A stretch of 64,000 nucleotides of DNA from Xanthobacteraceae bacterium (GTDB taxonomy: Bacteria; Pseudomonadota; Alphaproteobacteria; Rhizobiales; Xanthobacteraceae). Where the stretch lies: the NCBI GenBank assembly GCA_022844485.1, contig JALHLQ010000006.1:1-64000 (forward strand). The letters run 5' to 3'. The notes below the pieces were generated by a model. It was not told where the DNA came from and ran no database searches. It saw only the letters and a list, made by a program, of their open reading frames with translations. Positions 9,216 through 18,072 of the stretch are shown here, in pieces. The number at the start of each line of letters is the position of its first letter. Position 1 is the stretch's first letter. The position numbers were made by a program, and so were the translations under genes.

Positions 9216-9236
9216 TGCAGTGCACCCGCGCATGCA
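9216..9236. promoter_or_regulatory. Cluster of three TGCA tetramers upstream of the Liv-type operon
   Basis: Within 21 bases TGCA occurs at 9216, 9221 and 9233. Regulators of the BzdR/BoxR family are known to use TGCA repeats in their operators, and a boxR gene lies 7 kb away, so this could be a regulatory site for the ABC transporter. GC-rich DNA gives TGCA by chance fairly often, so this is only a candidate. The rest of the 265-base gap (9062-9326) shows no gene. Confidence 0.25.
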
Positions 9237-9326
9237 GGCGCAAACTCTTTGCTCGCCCGGTAACCTGTGCTCAAACACAAATGCGGCCAGGCTGCGCGCC
9301 CAGGCCCTTCCAGGGAGAGAGACACG

Positions 9327-10523
9327 ATGACTATCCTCACCAATCGCCGAACGCTTCTGAAAGGAGCCACCGCGGTGGCTGCGGTCACTGCCGCCGGCAA
9401 GTTTCCAATGCCCGCGATCGCGCAGGGCGCGCCGCTGAAAGTGGGCTTCATGCTGCCCTATACCGGCACATTCGCAAAACTCGGCAAGTTCATCGACGAC
9501 GCATTCCGGCTGAACGTTGAACAGCGCGGCGGCAAGCTCGGCGGCCGTACCGTCGAATTCGTGCAGGTCGACGACGAATCCGAACCCGCCAAGGCGGCGG
9601 ACAACATGAACCGTCTCGTCGGCCGCGAGAAGGTCGACGTCGTGGTGGGCACCGTACATTCGGGCGTCGCGATGGGAATGGTGAAAGTCGCGCGCGACAA
9701 CAACACAATGCTGATCATTCCGAACGCCGGCGCCAACGAAGCCACCGGCCCGATGTGCGCGCCGAACATCTGGCGCACCTCGTTCACCAACTGGCAGCCC
9801 GCGAACCCGATGGGCAAGGTCATGTACGACGCCGGCCATCGCAACGTCATGACCATCACGTGGCGCTATGCGGCGGGCCAGCAGTCGGTCGAGTCCTTCA
9901 AGGAAACGTTCCTGAAAGCCGGCGGCAAGGTGATGGAAGAGCTTTGGCTTCCCTTCCCGCAAGTCGAATTCCAGCCGCTCATCACGCAGATCGCCACGCG
10001 AAAACCCGACGCCGTGTTCTGCTTCTTTGCCGGCGGCGGCGCGGTGAAATTCGTGAAGGATTATGCCGCAGCCGGTCTTCGTCAAAGCGTCCCGCTCTAT
10101 GGCACGGGCTTCCTCACCGACGGCACGCTGCAGGCGCAAGGCGCCGACGCCGAAGGGCTCAAGACCACGCTGCACTATGCCGACGACCTCGACAATCCGG
10201 CGAACAAGGCCTTCCTCACCGCCTTCAAGAAGAAAACCGGCCAGGACGGCGACGTCTATGCCGTACAGGGCTACGATTCCGCGGCGCTGCTGCATATCGG
10301 TCTCGAGGCCGTGAAGGGCGATTTCGGCGCGCGTGACGCCATGGTCAAGGCCATGGGTGCGGCGAAGATCGACAGCCCGCGCGGGCCCATCAGCTTCTCG
10401 CGGGCGAACAATGTGGTGCAGCACATCTACCTTCGGGAGGCGAAGGGCGGGGTCAATCGCTACGTTTCGATTGCGCATGCCAATCTGGCCGACCCGGCAA
10501 CCGGGTGCCGGCTCGCGAGCTGA
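9327..10523 (+). CDS. Liv-type ABC transporter substrate-binding protein
   Basis: A 398-residue type I periplasmic binding protein of the branched-chain amino acid/amide/aromatic group. The start at 9327 follows a GGGAGAGAG ribosome site. The N-terminus has a twin arginine (TNRRTLLKGATAV) and an alanine-rich hydrophobic stretch ending AIAQGA, so Tat export is likely. Mature motifs are KVGFMLPYTGTFAKLGK, NVEQRGGKLGGRTVEF and VDVVVGTVHSGVA. It heads the operon with two permeases and two ATPases. Proximity to the box cluster suggests an aromatic acid ligand, but this is inferred from position. Confidence 0.9.
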   Translation: MTILTNRRTLLKGATAVAAVTAAGKFPMPAIAQGAPLKVGFMLPYTGTFAKLGKFIDDAFRLNVEQRGGKLGGRTVEFVQVDDESEPAKAADNMNRLVGREKVDVVVGTVHSGVAMGMVKVARDNNTMLIIPNAGANEATGPMCAPNIWRTSFTNWQPANPMGKVMYDAGHRNVMTITWRYAAGQQSVESFKETFLKAGGKVMEELWLPFPQVEFQPLITQIATRKPDAVFCFFAGGGAVKFVKDYAAAGLRQSVPLYGTGFLTDGTLQAQGADAEGLKTTLHYADDLDNPANKAFLTAFKKKTGQDGDVYAVQGYDSAALLHIGLEAVKGDFGARDAMVKAMGAAKIDSPRGPISFSRANNVVQHIYLREAKGGVNRYVSIAHANLADPATGCRLAS

Positions 10524-10555
10524 TCGGCGTCACGTCCCATTATGTTCTGATAACG

Positions 10556-10583
10556 CAGTGCCCGGCCCTTGTGCCGGGCACTG
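10556..10583 (+). terminator. Strong hairpin between binding-protein gene and livH
   Basis: An 11-base-pair stem (CAGTGCCCGGC pairing with GCCGGGCACTG) closes a six-base loop. There is no U-run after it, so it is more likely a partial terminator or an RNA-stabilising structure than a full stop. Such a structure would let the binding protein be made in excess over the membrane and ATPase subunits. Confidence 0.6.
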
Positions 10584-10663
10584 TCGTCTAAGATGCTGTT
10601 ATAGACTAGACGTCACTGGCCGGCGCCAACCGGCCGCAAGTCAATCGCCCGCCGGATTTCTCG

Positions 10664-11536
10664 ATGGATCTCCCTACCCTTGCTGTCCAGCTTTTGAACG
10701 GCGTCCAGTATGGGCTGGTGCTGTTTCTGCTCGCGAGCGGGCTGACGCTTGTCTTCGGCATTCTCGGCGTCATCAATCTCGCGCACGGCGTCTTTTATAT
10801 GCTCGGCGCCTACATCGCCTACTGGTTGACGCGCGAAACCGGCAGCTTCTGGGTCGCGCTCGCCGGCGGATTGGCCATCGCATTCGTCGCCGGGCTCGCG
10901 CTCGAGGACATTTTCGTCAAGCGCCTGTATGGCCGCGACCACCTTGCGCAAGTGCTGTTGAGCTACGGCCTGATCCTCGTGCTCGACGAGATACGGCTGA
11001 TCCTGTTCGGCAAGGATGTGCATTCGGTGCCGGCCCCGCAATTCCTCGCAGGCTCCTTCCAGCTCACCGACGCGCTCTCGTACCAGATCTACCGCGTCGC
11101 CATCATGGTGTTCTGCCTGGCAGTGGCGATTGCGATCTTTTTTGTCATCCAGAAGACGAAACTTGGCATGATCGTTCGCGCCGGGGCGGAAAATCGTGAC
11201 ATGACGCGCGCGCTCGGCATCCGCTCCGACCTCGTCAACAAGTTCGTCTTCGCTGCCGGCATCATGCTGGCGGCGCTGGCCGGCATCGTGGTGTCGCCGC
11301 TCTCGACCGTCTTTCCCGGCATGGGCGATCAGATGCTGATCCTGTCCTTTGTCGTCGTCGTTCTCGGCGGAATCGGGTCGGTGCCGGGCGCGGCGATCGG
11401 CGCCCTCCTGATCGGGCTCGCCGATACGTTCGGAAAAGTGTTCTTCCCGAGCTTCTCCAGCATCTCCGTCTACCTCCTGATGGCGGTGGTGCTGCTCTGG
11501 CGTCCGCACGGGATCATGGGCACGCGGGAGGTTTGA
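10664..11536 (+). CDS. livH: Branched-chain/aromatic acid ABC transporter permease, LivH type
   Basis: A 290-residue inner-membrane permease with about eight hydrophobic segments. It has the LivH hallmarks QLLNGVQYGLVLFLLASGLTLVFGILGVINLAHGVFYMLGAY and the cytoplasmic loop RAGAENRDMTRALGIRSDLVNKFVFA that contacts the ATPase. It ends with GGIGSVPGAAIGALLIGLADTFG. It forms the heterodimeric channel with the LivM-type protein, whose start overlaps its stop codon. Confidence 0.93.
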   Translation: MDLPTLAVQLLNGVQYGLVLFLLASGLTLVFGILGVINLAHGVFYMLGAYIAYWLTRETGSFWVALAGGLAIAFVAGLALEDIFVKRLYGRDHLAQVLLSYGLILVLDEIRLILFGKDVHSVPAPQFLAGSFQLTDALSYQIYRVAIMVFCLAVAIAIFFVIQKTKLGMIVRAGAENRDMTRALGIRSDLVNKFVFAAGIMLAALAGIVVSPLSTVFPGMGDQMLILSFVVVVLGGIGSVPGAAIGALLIGLADTFGKVFFPSFSSISVYLLMAVVLLWRPHGIMGTREV

Positions 11537-12561
11537 GCTTGAACGTGAACCGGGACATTGTCTTGCGTCTTGTCCTGCTGGCGCTGCTCGTCGCGGCGGC
11601 GGCGCTTCCCTGGTTCGCCTCCACCTATCACGTGCAGCTCGCGACCAAGGTGCTGCTTCTCGGAACCGTCGCCATGGCGCTGAATCTGGTCGTCGGTTTC
11701 GGCGGCCTCGTCAGCATGTGCCACGGGGCTTTCTACGGGATCGGCGGTTACGCGCTCGCGCTCATGACTCCGCAATACGCGCCGGCTTCGCTGTGGCTGA
11801 CACTGCCGGCCGCGATGATTGCTGCCGGCGTTGCGGCGATCGCGATCGGCGCGCTATCGCTGCGCACGCGCGGCGTCTATTTCATCATGGTCACGCTCGC
11901 CTTTGGCGAGATGCTTTTCTATCTGTTTCACGACACGAAGATTGCCGGCGGGTCCGACGGCACTTTCATCAATCTGCGGCCCGAAGCAGTCCTGTTCGGC
12001 GTCAATCTCCTCGACCTTGAAAAGCCGCGCGTTTTATTCTGGGTCACCCTGGGATTTGCGGTCGCAACCATCGCGCTTCTCGAAATGCTTGTGCGTTCTC
12101 CATTCGGGTGCGCGCTGGCCGCCGCGCGCGATAATGAACGGCGGGCGCGTTCCCTCGGATTTTCGATCTACCGCCTGCGACTGATGGCGTTCACGCTGTC
12201 CGGCGCAATCAGCGGGCTGGGCGGTTATTTCGCCGCCACGCAATTCGGCTATGTCGCGCCGCAGTTTCTCGGCTGGCATATTTCCGCGACGCTGCTGGTG
12301 ATCGTCGTCATCGGCGGCATGCGCTCCGTCACCGGCCCATTGCTCGGCGCGATTGTCATCATCGGTCTCGAGGAGTGGCTACAAATCTGGACCGAGTACT
12401 GGAAGCTTGCGATGGGGCTCATCATCATCGCACTCGTGCTGACGGTGCCCGGCGGTGCGCGCGACTTGCTGGATCGCCTGGTTCCTGAACGGCGGGAAAC
12501 GTCAAAAGATGACGCGGCGATCGCGCCCGGCACGAAGGTCGCTGGAGGACGCGATGGCTGA
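11533..12561 (+). CDS. livM: Branched-chain/aromatic acid ABC transporter permease, LivM type
   Basis: A 342-residue polytopic permease. It has the LivM motifs ALNLVVGFGGLVSMCHGAFYGIGGYALAL, RTRGVYFIMVTLAFGEM, AARDNERRARSLGFSIYRLRLMAF and GGMRSVTGPLLGAIVI. Translation appears to start at a TTG overlapping the livH stop codon (11533 or 11539); there is no ATG in frame nearby. Its end overlaps the start of the next ATPase gene by eight bases. It pairs with LivH in the membrane. Confidence 0.92.
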   Translation: MSLNVNRDIVLRLVLLALLVAAAALPWFASTYHVQLATKVLLLGTVAMALNLVVGFGGLVSMCHGAFYGIGGYALALMTPQYAPASLWLTLPAAMIAAGVAAIAIGALSLRTRGVYFIMVTLAFGEMLFYLFHDTKIAGGSDGTFINLRPEAVLFGVNLLDLEKPRVLFWVTLGFAVATIALLEMLVRSPFGCALAAARDNERRARSLGFSIYRLRLMAFTLSGAISGLGGYFAATQFGYVAPQFLGWHISATLLVIVVIGGMRSVTGPLLGAIVIIGLEEWLQIWTEYWKLAMGLIIIALVLTVPGGARDLLDRLVPERRETSKDDAAIAPGTKVAGGRDG

Positions 12562-13312
12562 CATCGCCATCAGAACGGAGGCTCTGACCAAGCGCTTCGG
12601 CGGTCTGGTTGCAGTATCCGACGTTTCACTGGACGTGCGAATCGGTGAAATCCACGCTGTCATCGGTCCAAACGGGGCCGGCAAGACCACGCTCGTCAAT
12701 CTTCTGTCGGGAGAAATGGCGCCGACATCGGGCGACATCTTTCTCGACGGTCGCCGCGTCACCGCGCTGGCGCCCGAACGGCGAAGCCTTGCGGGGATCG
12801 GCCGCTCGTATCAGAAGACCACGATCTTTCCGGACTTCACCGTATTCGAAAACGTAAGGCTGGCCGTCCAGGCCCGATCGAAGGCGCCACTTTCCCCATT
12901 CGGCTTCGCAATGACAAACCCAGCCTTGCGAGAACGCACCGAGCAAGCGCTCGCCACCGTCGGCCTGATCGAAAAGGCCGGTGCCCGCGCGGCTGCGATC
13001 AGCCATGGCGAGCAGCGGCAACTCGAGATCGCCATGGTGATCGCGACCGACCCGCGCGTCGTTTTGCTCGATGAACCGCTTGCAGGCATGGGTCAAGCCG
13101 AATCGCGCGCAATGGTCGAACTCATACGCCGGCTGCGGGGCGGACGTGCGGTTCTGCTGGTCGAGCACGACATGGACGCGGTCTTCGCCGTGGCGGATCG
13201 ACTGACCGTCATGGCCGACGGCGCCGTGATAGGAACCGGACGGCCGAACGAGGTCCGCGTGCAGCCGGCGGTGCGGGCCGCGTATCTTGGCGCGGAGCAG
13301 CTCCACGCATGA
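12554..13312 (+). CDS. livG: ABC transporter ATP-binding protein, LivG type
   Basis: A 252-residue ABC ATPase. Walker A is GPNGAGKTT, followed by the Q-loop region GRSYQKTTIFPDFTVFENV and the signature ISHGEQRQLEIAM, in which the usual second glycine is degenerate as in many LivG proteins. Walker B is VVLLDEPLAGM and the H-loop LLVEHDMD. The ATG at 12554 follows a GGAGGA ribosome site. Together with the LivF-type ATPase it powers the LivHM channel. The stop overlaps the livF start (ATGA). Confidence 0.94.
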   Translation: MADIAIRTEALTKRFGGLVAVSDVSLDVRIGEIHAVIGPNGAGKTTLVNLLSGEMAPTSGDIFLDGRRVTALAPERRSLAGIGRSYQKTTIFPDFTVFENVRLAVQARSKAPLSPFGFAMTNPALRERTEQALATVGLIEKAGARAAAISHGEQRQLEIAMVIATDPRVVLLDEPLAGMGQAESRAMVELIRRLRGGRAVLLVEHDMDAVFAVADRLTVMADGAVIGTGRPNEVRVQPAVRAAYLGAEQLHA

Positions 13313-14019
13313 CCGCGCTTCTGGAGACCCGCGAACTGCACGCCTTCTATGGTCCGTTTCACGTGCTGCACGGAATCGACCTCACCGTGCGCGCAGGCGA
13401 GACGGTGGCGGTGATGGGCCGCAACGGCATGGGCAAGACGACGCTCTTTCGCTCGCTCATGGGACTGGTGCCGCAACGGCGCGGACATATCACCTTCGCC
13501 GGCCGCGACGTGACCTCGGCCGCGCCTGAGTTGATCGCGCAGGCCGGCGTCGCCTTCGTGCCCGAAGGGCGCGGCGTGTTTGCATCCTTGACCGTTCTTG
13601 AGAATCTCACCATGGCGGCACGCCCCTCCCGCGACGGCCGCAACCGCTGGACGCTGGAGCGGATCTTCGACCTTTTTCCGAGACTGGCCGAGCGGCGCAA
13701 GAACCGCGGCAATCAACTCTCCGGCGGCGAGCAGCAGATGTTGACCATCGGCCGCGCGCTGATGACCAATCCCGATCTCATCCTGATCGACGAAGCGACG
13801 GAGGGGCTCGCGCCGATGGTTGCGCAATCGATCTGGACAACGATCGAGACGATCCGCGCGGAGCGTGTGACGACCATCGTGGTCGACAAGGATTTTCGCG
13901 CATTGTCACGCATCGCGGATCGCGTGTGCCTGATGTCGAAAGGCAAGCTGGTGTTCGACGGGCCGCCGGCGCAGCTCGCGGCGGAGCGGGCGCTCCTGGA
14001 AAGGCATCTCGGGATTTGA
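13309..14019 (+). CDS. livF: ABC transporter ATP-binding protein, LivF type
   Basis: A 236-residue ABC ATPase with Walker A GRNGMGKTT, signature QLSGGEQQMLTIGRAL and Walker B LILIDEATEGLAP. The usual H-loop histidine position reads VVDKDFRAL, so the switch histidine is replaced by lysine, which is found in part of the LivF family. The gene overlaps livG by four bases and closes the transporter operon. It is followed after 46 bases by an SDR gene in the same direction that may be cotranscribed. Confidence 0.93.
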   Translation: MTALLETRELHAFYGPFHVLHGIDLTVRAGETVAVMGRNGMGKTTLFRSLMGLVPQRRGHITFAGRDVTSAAPELIAQAGVAFVPEGRGVFASLTVLENLTMAARPSRDGRNRWTLERIFDLFPRLAERRKNRGNQLSGGEQQMLTIGRALMTNPDLILIDEATEGLAPMVAQSIWTTIETIRAERVTTIVVDKDFRALSRIADRVCLMSKGKLVFDGPPAQLAAERALLERHLGI

Positions 14020-14065
14020 ATCGCCGCTATCCGGGCAGTGTCTGCCAGGCGCTGGTGCGGAGGAC

Positions 14066-14821
14066 ATGATTATGCAGGTTGTGATCGTGACGGGAGCCAG
14101 CCGCGGCATCGGCGCCGCAACGGCGAAGCTTCTGGGGCGCAATCAAGCCGCCGTGGTCGTGAACTACCGAACCGGAGCGCAGCAAGCAAACGAGGTCGTA
14201 GCCGATATCGAGGCCGCCGGCGGCAAGGCGATTGCGGTACAGGGCGACGTGGGCACCGAGGCGGATGTGATGCACATGTTTGCCGAATGCGACCGCCTGT
14301 TCGGCCCGCTGACCGGACTTGTGAACAATGCGGGGATTGTCGGCGCCGAAAAACGGCGCATCGAAACCGTCAGCTTTGATACGATCATGACGCTGATGCG
14401 GGTGAACGTCGCCGGCGCGCTGCTCTGCGCCCGCGAAGCCGTGAAGCGCATGTCGCCCAAGCATGGCGGACGCGGCGGTGCCATCGTCAATGTCTCCTCG
14501 CTCGGCGCGATTACCGGCTCGCCCAAGGCGTTCATCGATTACGCCGCCTCGAAAGGCGCAATGGACACGATGACAATCGGTCTCGCCGCCGAAGTCGCCG
14601 ATCGCGGCATTCGCGTCAATGCCGTTCGGCCTGGGCTGATCGATACGGACATCCATGCCAGCGCCGGGTTGCCGGATCGCGTCGAGCGGTTCGGGCCGCA
14701 AATGCCGATGAAACGCGCGGGGACGGCGGAAGAAGTGGCCGAGGCAATCGTCTGGCTTCTCTCCGATAAAGCCTCCTACGTGACAGGCGAGTTCATCGGC
14801 GTGACGGGAGGCGCCCGCTGA
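14066..14821 (+). CDS. SDR-family NAD(P)-dependent oxidoreductase
   Basis: A 251-residue classical short-chain dehydrogenase. The cofactor motif TGASRGIG is at residues 9-16, then come NNAG, the catalytic serine region VNVSSLGAI and YAASKGAM with the active YxxxK. The end (YVTGEFIGVTGGAR) is like FabG-type and sugar/secondary-alcohol dehydrogenases. An NYRT segment after the second strand suggests NADPH use. It sits between the Liv transporter and the TctC protein on the same strand, so it may act on a compound they import. The substrate is unknown. Confidence 0.88.
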   Translation: MIMQVVIVTGASRGIGAATAKLLGRNQAAVVVNYRTGAQQANEVVADIEAAGGKAIAVQGDVGTEADVMHMFAECDRLFGPLTGLVNNAGIVGAEKRRIETVSFDTIMTLMRVNVAGALLCAREAVKRMSPKHGGRGGAIVNVSSLGAITGSPKAFIDYAASKGAMDTMTIGLAAEVADRGIRVNAVRPGLIDTDIHASAGLPDRVERFGPQMPMKRAGTAEEVAEAIVWLLSDKASYVTGEFIGVTGGAR

Positions 14822-14861
14822 TCGTCAAACTGAACAAACAGAAACCGACAGGAGGAAACCC

Positions 14862-15842
14862 GTGAGATCCACTCCGCTCTTGCGGCTCGTCGCGGCCGCG
14901 CTCTTTGCTTTCGCGATTGCTGCATCGCCGGCAAGCGCACAGACCTATCCGACGAAACCGATCAGGCTGGTCATCGGGTTCGCCGCCGGCGGCCCGACAG
15001 ACGTCATCGGCCGGTTGATCGCGAAGGACATGTCGGCAACGCTCGGCCAGCAAGTCGTCGTGGAGAACAGAACCGGTGCCAACGCCCTGATCGCGACCGA
15101 GGCGGTGGCGCGCGCCGAGCCGGACGGCCACACGCTGCTGTTCAATTCGCTCAACCACAACGTCAATGCACTGCTCAACAAGGATGTGAAGTATCATCCT
15201 TTGAAGGACTTCGCTCCGGTCAGTCTCGTCGCGGTATTGCCGCTGCTGCTGGTCACGCGGGCGGATTCGCCGCTGCAATCGGTGCAGGACCTTGTGGCGC
15301 TCGCGCGCGCCAGGCCGAACGAGGTGAATTACAGCTCGGCGGGCAATGGGGGCTCCGCGCACCTCGCCGCGGCGATGCTGCAAACAAGCTCAAACACCAA
15401 GATGGTTCACATCCCATTCCGCGGCAATGCGCCGGCGCTGAGCGAAGTGATCGCGGGCCGCGTTCATTTCATGTTCTACCCGATGATCGGCGTCGCCGAT
15501 CAGGTCGCCGGCAAACAATTGAAAGTGCTGGCGGCGGCGACCGACAAACGGCACCCGGATTTCCCGTCGGTACCGACCATGGCCGAAGCGGGCTTCCCCG
15601 GTTTCGAAGAGACCATGCCGTGGGTCGGCCTGTTCGCGCCGGCCGGCACACCCGCGCCCGTCGTCGATGCCCTTTACCGCGCGCTGGCCAGTTCGCTCTC
15701 GGAAAAAGAAACCCAGGAGCGTCTGAAAGCGCTCGGCGCCATTTCGGTCGGCAGCACGCCGCCGAATTTCACGGCATTTCTGCAAAAGGATTCCGAGCGC
15801 TGGACGCGCGTCATCGCGGCGGCGGGAATCAAGGGGGAGTAG
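14862..15842 (+). CDS. Tripartite tricarboxylate transporter (TctC/Bug) family binding protein, orphan
   Basis: A 326-residue periplasmic protein starting with GTG after AGGAGG. A Sec signal peptide (LLRLVAAALFAFAIAASPASA) precedes the Bug-family start TYPTKPIRLVIGFAAGGPTDVIGR. Further family motifs are VVENRTGANALIATEAVARAEPDGHTLL, SSAGNGGSAHLAAAML and HIPFRGNAPALSEVIAGRVHFMF. Such proteins bind carboxylates, including aromatic acids. No TctA/TctB membrane genes are nearby, so it is an orphan like most Bug proteins. Its end faces boxR with 59 bases between. Confidence 0.9.
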   Translation: MRSTPLLRLVAAALFAFAIAASPASAQTYPTKPIRLVIGFAAGGPTDVIGRLIAKDMSATLGQQVVVENRTGANALIATEAVARAEPDGHTLLFNSLNHNVNALLNKDVKYHPLKDFAPVSLVAVLPLLLVTRADSPLQSVQDLVALARARPNEVNYSSAGNGGSAHLAAAMLQTSSNTKMVHIPFRGNAPALSEVIAGRVHFMFYPMIGVADQVAGKQLKVLAAATDKRHPDFPSVPTMAEAGFPGFEETMPWVGLFAPAGTPAPVVDALYRALASSLSEKETQERLKALGAISVGSTPPNFTAFLQKDSERWTRVIAAAGIKGE

Positions 15843-15901
15843 AGCGCAAGCGCTATCGCCGGCGCGGAGCCACGGAGTCCCGTGCAGTTGATGAGGTCCG
15901 A

Positions 15902-16810
15902 TCAGCCGACCGTTTCTCGTACGATCTGCACCAATTCCTCGACGCACTGCTCAATGGTCTTTGCGCTTGTGTCGAGTTGCGCATGGGCACGGCCGTATTC
16001 GGCTTCGCGGGCCTTCAGGATCGCGACGAGATCGGCCATCGCCTCGCGATTGCGCCCCATCGGACGGAAATCGCCCTGCTCCATCACGCGCCGCATGTGA
16101 TCGCCGGGCGAGGCCTTGAGCCACACGACATGGGTCGCTTCGAGGAGCCGGGCAAAGGTGCGTTCGTCGGCCACCACGCCGCCCGACACCGCGATGACCG
16201 CCTCAGCGTGCTCGCCGATCGTCCGCTCCAGGCATTCGCGTTCGTAGCGCCGAAAGGTCGCCTGCCCATAGACCTCGAAGAGTGACGCCACAGGTGCGCC
16301 ATGATCGCGTTCGATCTCCTTGTCGAGCTCGACAAACGAACAGCCGAGCCGATCCGCCAATGCCGCACCGAGCGTCGACTTGCCGGCGCCCCGCAGTCCG
16401 ATAAGCGCAATGCGGCGCGCGCGCGCCGCAGACGCCCGCGCTGTGCCTGCCCCATCGATCGAGTGCAACAGCGCATCCACTTGTGCGCGCGACATGCGCC
16501 GCACGCGATCTACAAGCGCAAGCTTTGCTTGATCCGCAACGCCAAGCGGCAGCAATTCGAAAACATCGATGTCGAGGCCCCGCGCGATCGCATCGAGCAC
16601 GAGAATCGTCGGGTTCCCTTCGCCTTTTTCAATCTGCGCGAGATAGCGCTCCGACGTGTTCGACTGCCGCGCAAGCGTCTTGCGCTTCATCCCCCGCTTG
16701 GCTCGCGCCTGCCGCACGAGCCGGCCGATCTCCGCGAGCATTTCCGCCCCGTTGTCGCGGCGCGAATCTTGCTCGTGAAACGGCAGGGCGGTTTTGCGGT
16801 GGGCGTCCAT
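15902..16810 (-). CDS. boxR: BoxR-type repressor: XRE helix-turn-helix fused to shikimate-kinase-like domain
   Basis: A 302-residue regulator. Residues about 26-80 form an XRE-type DNA-binding domain (QARAKRGMKRKTLARQSNTS). After a linker, residues from 133 on are shikimate-kinase-like with an intact P-loop GLRGAGKST (138-146) and SGGVV. This arrangement is that of BzdR/BoxR, which repress benzoyl-CoA degradation genes and are relieved by benzoyl-CoA. It is the last gene of the boxCBA run, 10 bases after boxA, so it probably regulates its own operon. Confidence 0.93.
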   Translation of the reverse strand: MDAHRKTALPFHEQDSRRDNGAEMLAEIGRLVRQARAKRGMKRKTLARQSNTSERYLAQIEKGEGNPTILVLDAIARGLDIDVFELLPLGVADQAKLALVDRVRRMSRAQVDALLHSIDGAGTARASAARARRIALIGLRGAGKSTLGAALADRLGCSFVELDKEIERDHGAPVASLFEVYGQATFRRYERECLERTIGEHAEAVIAVSGGVVADERTFARLLEATHVVWLKASPGDHMRRVMEQGDFRPMGRNREAMADLVAILKAREAEYGRAHAQLDTSAKTIEQCVEELVQIVRETVG

Positions 16811-16820
16811 TGATCAAGTC

Positions 16821-18017
16821 TCAATAGGTTTCGACATGATAGCGCCCGGCGCTGCGCATCTCGGTCTTCAACGCGCCCCAATCAAGCCCGTCCTTGCGGC
16901 AGGCATCTGCGAAAGCCTCGTCCACGCCGTGCTCCATGCCCTTCAAGCCGCAAATGAAGACGTGGGTCGCCTTGTCCTTGAGCAGCGCGGCAAGCGCCGC
17001 GCTTTCCTCGCGCATGCGGTCCTGCACATAGGTCTTCGGCTGACCCGGGACGCGCGAGTAGCACAGATGCTGGGTCATCAGCGATTTCGGCAATTTTTGC
17101 AGCGGACCGAAATACGGCAACTCCTCGGGCCGGCGTGCGCCGAAGAAGAGCACCAGTTTGCCGGGTGCGTTCGGCATGGTGCGGCGGCGGCGCTCGGTGA
17201 AAGCACGGAACGGCGCGGAGCCCGTTCCCGTGCAGATCATGACGATGTTGGCGCTCGGGTCATCCGGCATCAGGAATGTCGAGCCGAACGGGCCGGTGAC
17301 TTGCACCGTGTCGCCCTTTTTCAGGCTGCAAAGATAATTCGAGCACACGCCCTTCTCTTCGCGCTTCACCGTGAGCGCGACATTGTTCGCGTTCGGCTTC
17401 TCGCCGTCGCGCGGGCTCGCGATGGAATAGAGGCGCACAGCATGGGAGTTCCCCTCCAAATCCACGCCCGGCGGCACGATGCCGATGCTCTGGCCTTCGA
17501 GCACGGGGAAGTCGACGTCGCCGAAATCAAGGATGATATGGCGCACGTCGTTTTCAGCGGCATTGTCGGTGAGCCGGAAATTGCCGGCGACGCGCGCGGT
17601 CGCGGGCTTTGCGCGGCGGAACAGGTTGACGCTCGGCTTGCTCGCGGAAGCAGGCGCGACCGCCTTTCCTCCAAGCCCCTGATGCGCCTCGGCGAGAAGC
17701 TTATCGACCTCGTCTTCGAACGCCTCGACCGCCTCAGCCGTCGCGCCGGCGATCGAGAGCTCGGCCTGCTTCGGCAGTTCGGTCCAGGAAAACTGATCGT
17801 CGAGCGAATAGGTCCTCAGCACGACCCGCCAATTGTCGATCGCGCCCGTCGGACAGGGCGAGATGCAATCCATGCAATAATTGCACTTCTCCGCGTCGAC
17901 GACGTAGTTGTCATCGTTGTGCGTCACGGCATCGATCGGGCAGGTCTCCTCGCACGTGTTGCAACGGATGCAGATCTCCGGATCGATCAGATGCTGCTTC
18001 TTGACGGGGGCGTTCAT
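16821..18017 (-). CDS. boxA: Benzoyl-CoA 2,3-epoxidase reductase component BoxA
   Basis: A 398-residue iron-sulfur flavoprotein. Two [4Fe-4S] ferredoxin motifs lie near the start ([12 protein letters not shown], then [12 protein letters not shown]). A variable linker follows, then a ferredoxin-NADP reductase module with FAD motif VRLYSIASP, pyridine-nucleotide loop [12 protein letters not shown] and a C-terminal aromatic residue (YHVETY). It passes electrons from NADPH to the BoxB epoxidase in the cytoplasm. It follows boxB by 55 bases. Length and domain order fit known BoxA. Confidence 0.95.
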   Translation of the reverse strand: MNAPVKKQHLIDPEICIRCNTCEETCPIDAVTHNDDNYVVDAEKCNYCMDCISPCPTGAIDNWRVVLRTYSLDDQFSWTELPKQAELSIAGATAEAVEAFEDEVDKLLAEAHQGLGGKAVAPASASKPSVNLFRRAKPATARVAGNFRLTDNAAENDVRHIILDFGDVDFPVLEGQSIGIVPPGVDLEGNSHAVRLYSIASPRDGEKPNANNVALTVKREEKGVCSNYLCSLKKGDTVQVTGPFGSTFLMPDDPSANIVMICTGTGSAPFRAFTERRRRTMPNAPGKLVLFFGARRPEELPYFGPLQKLPKSLMTQHLCYSRVPGQPKTYVQDRMREESAALAALLKDKATHVFICGLKGMEHGVDEAFADACRKDGLDWGALKTEMRSAGRYHVETY

Positions 18018-18072
18018 TCATCTACTCCGTCGTCGGGGCGGCGCGAAACGCCGACCCGACTCTTCCAAAGCT

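Noticed and set aside
9168-10478. Minus-strand open frame of about 436 codons
   Set aside because: Antisense to the Liv-type binding protein; no recognisable motifs and no ribosome site.
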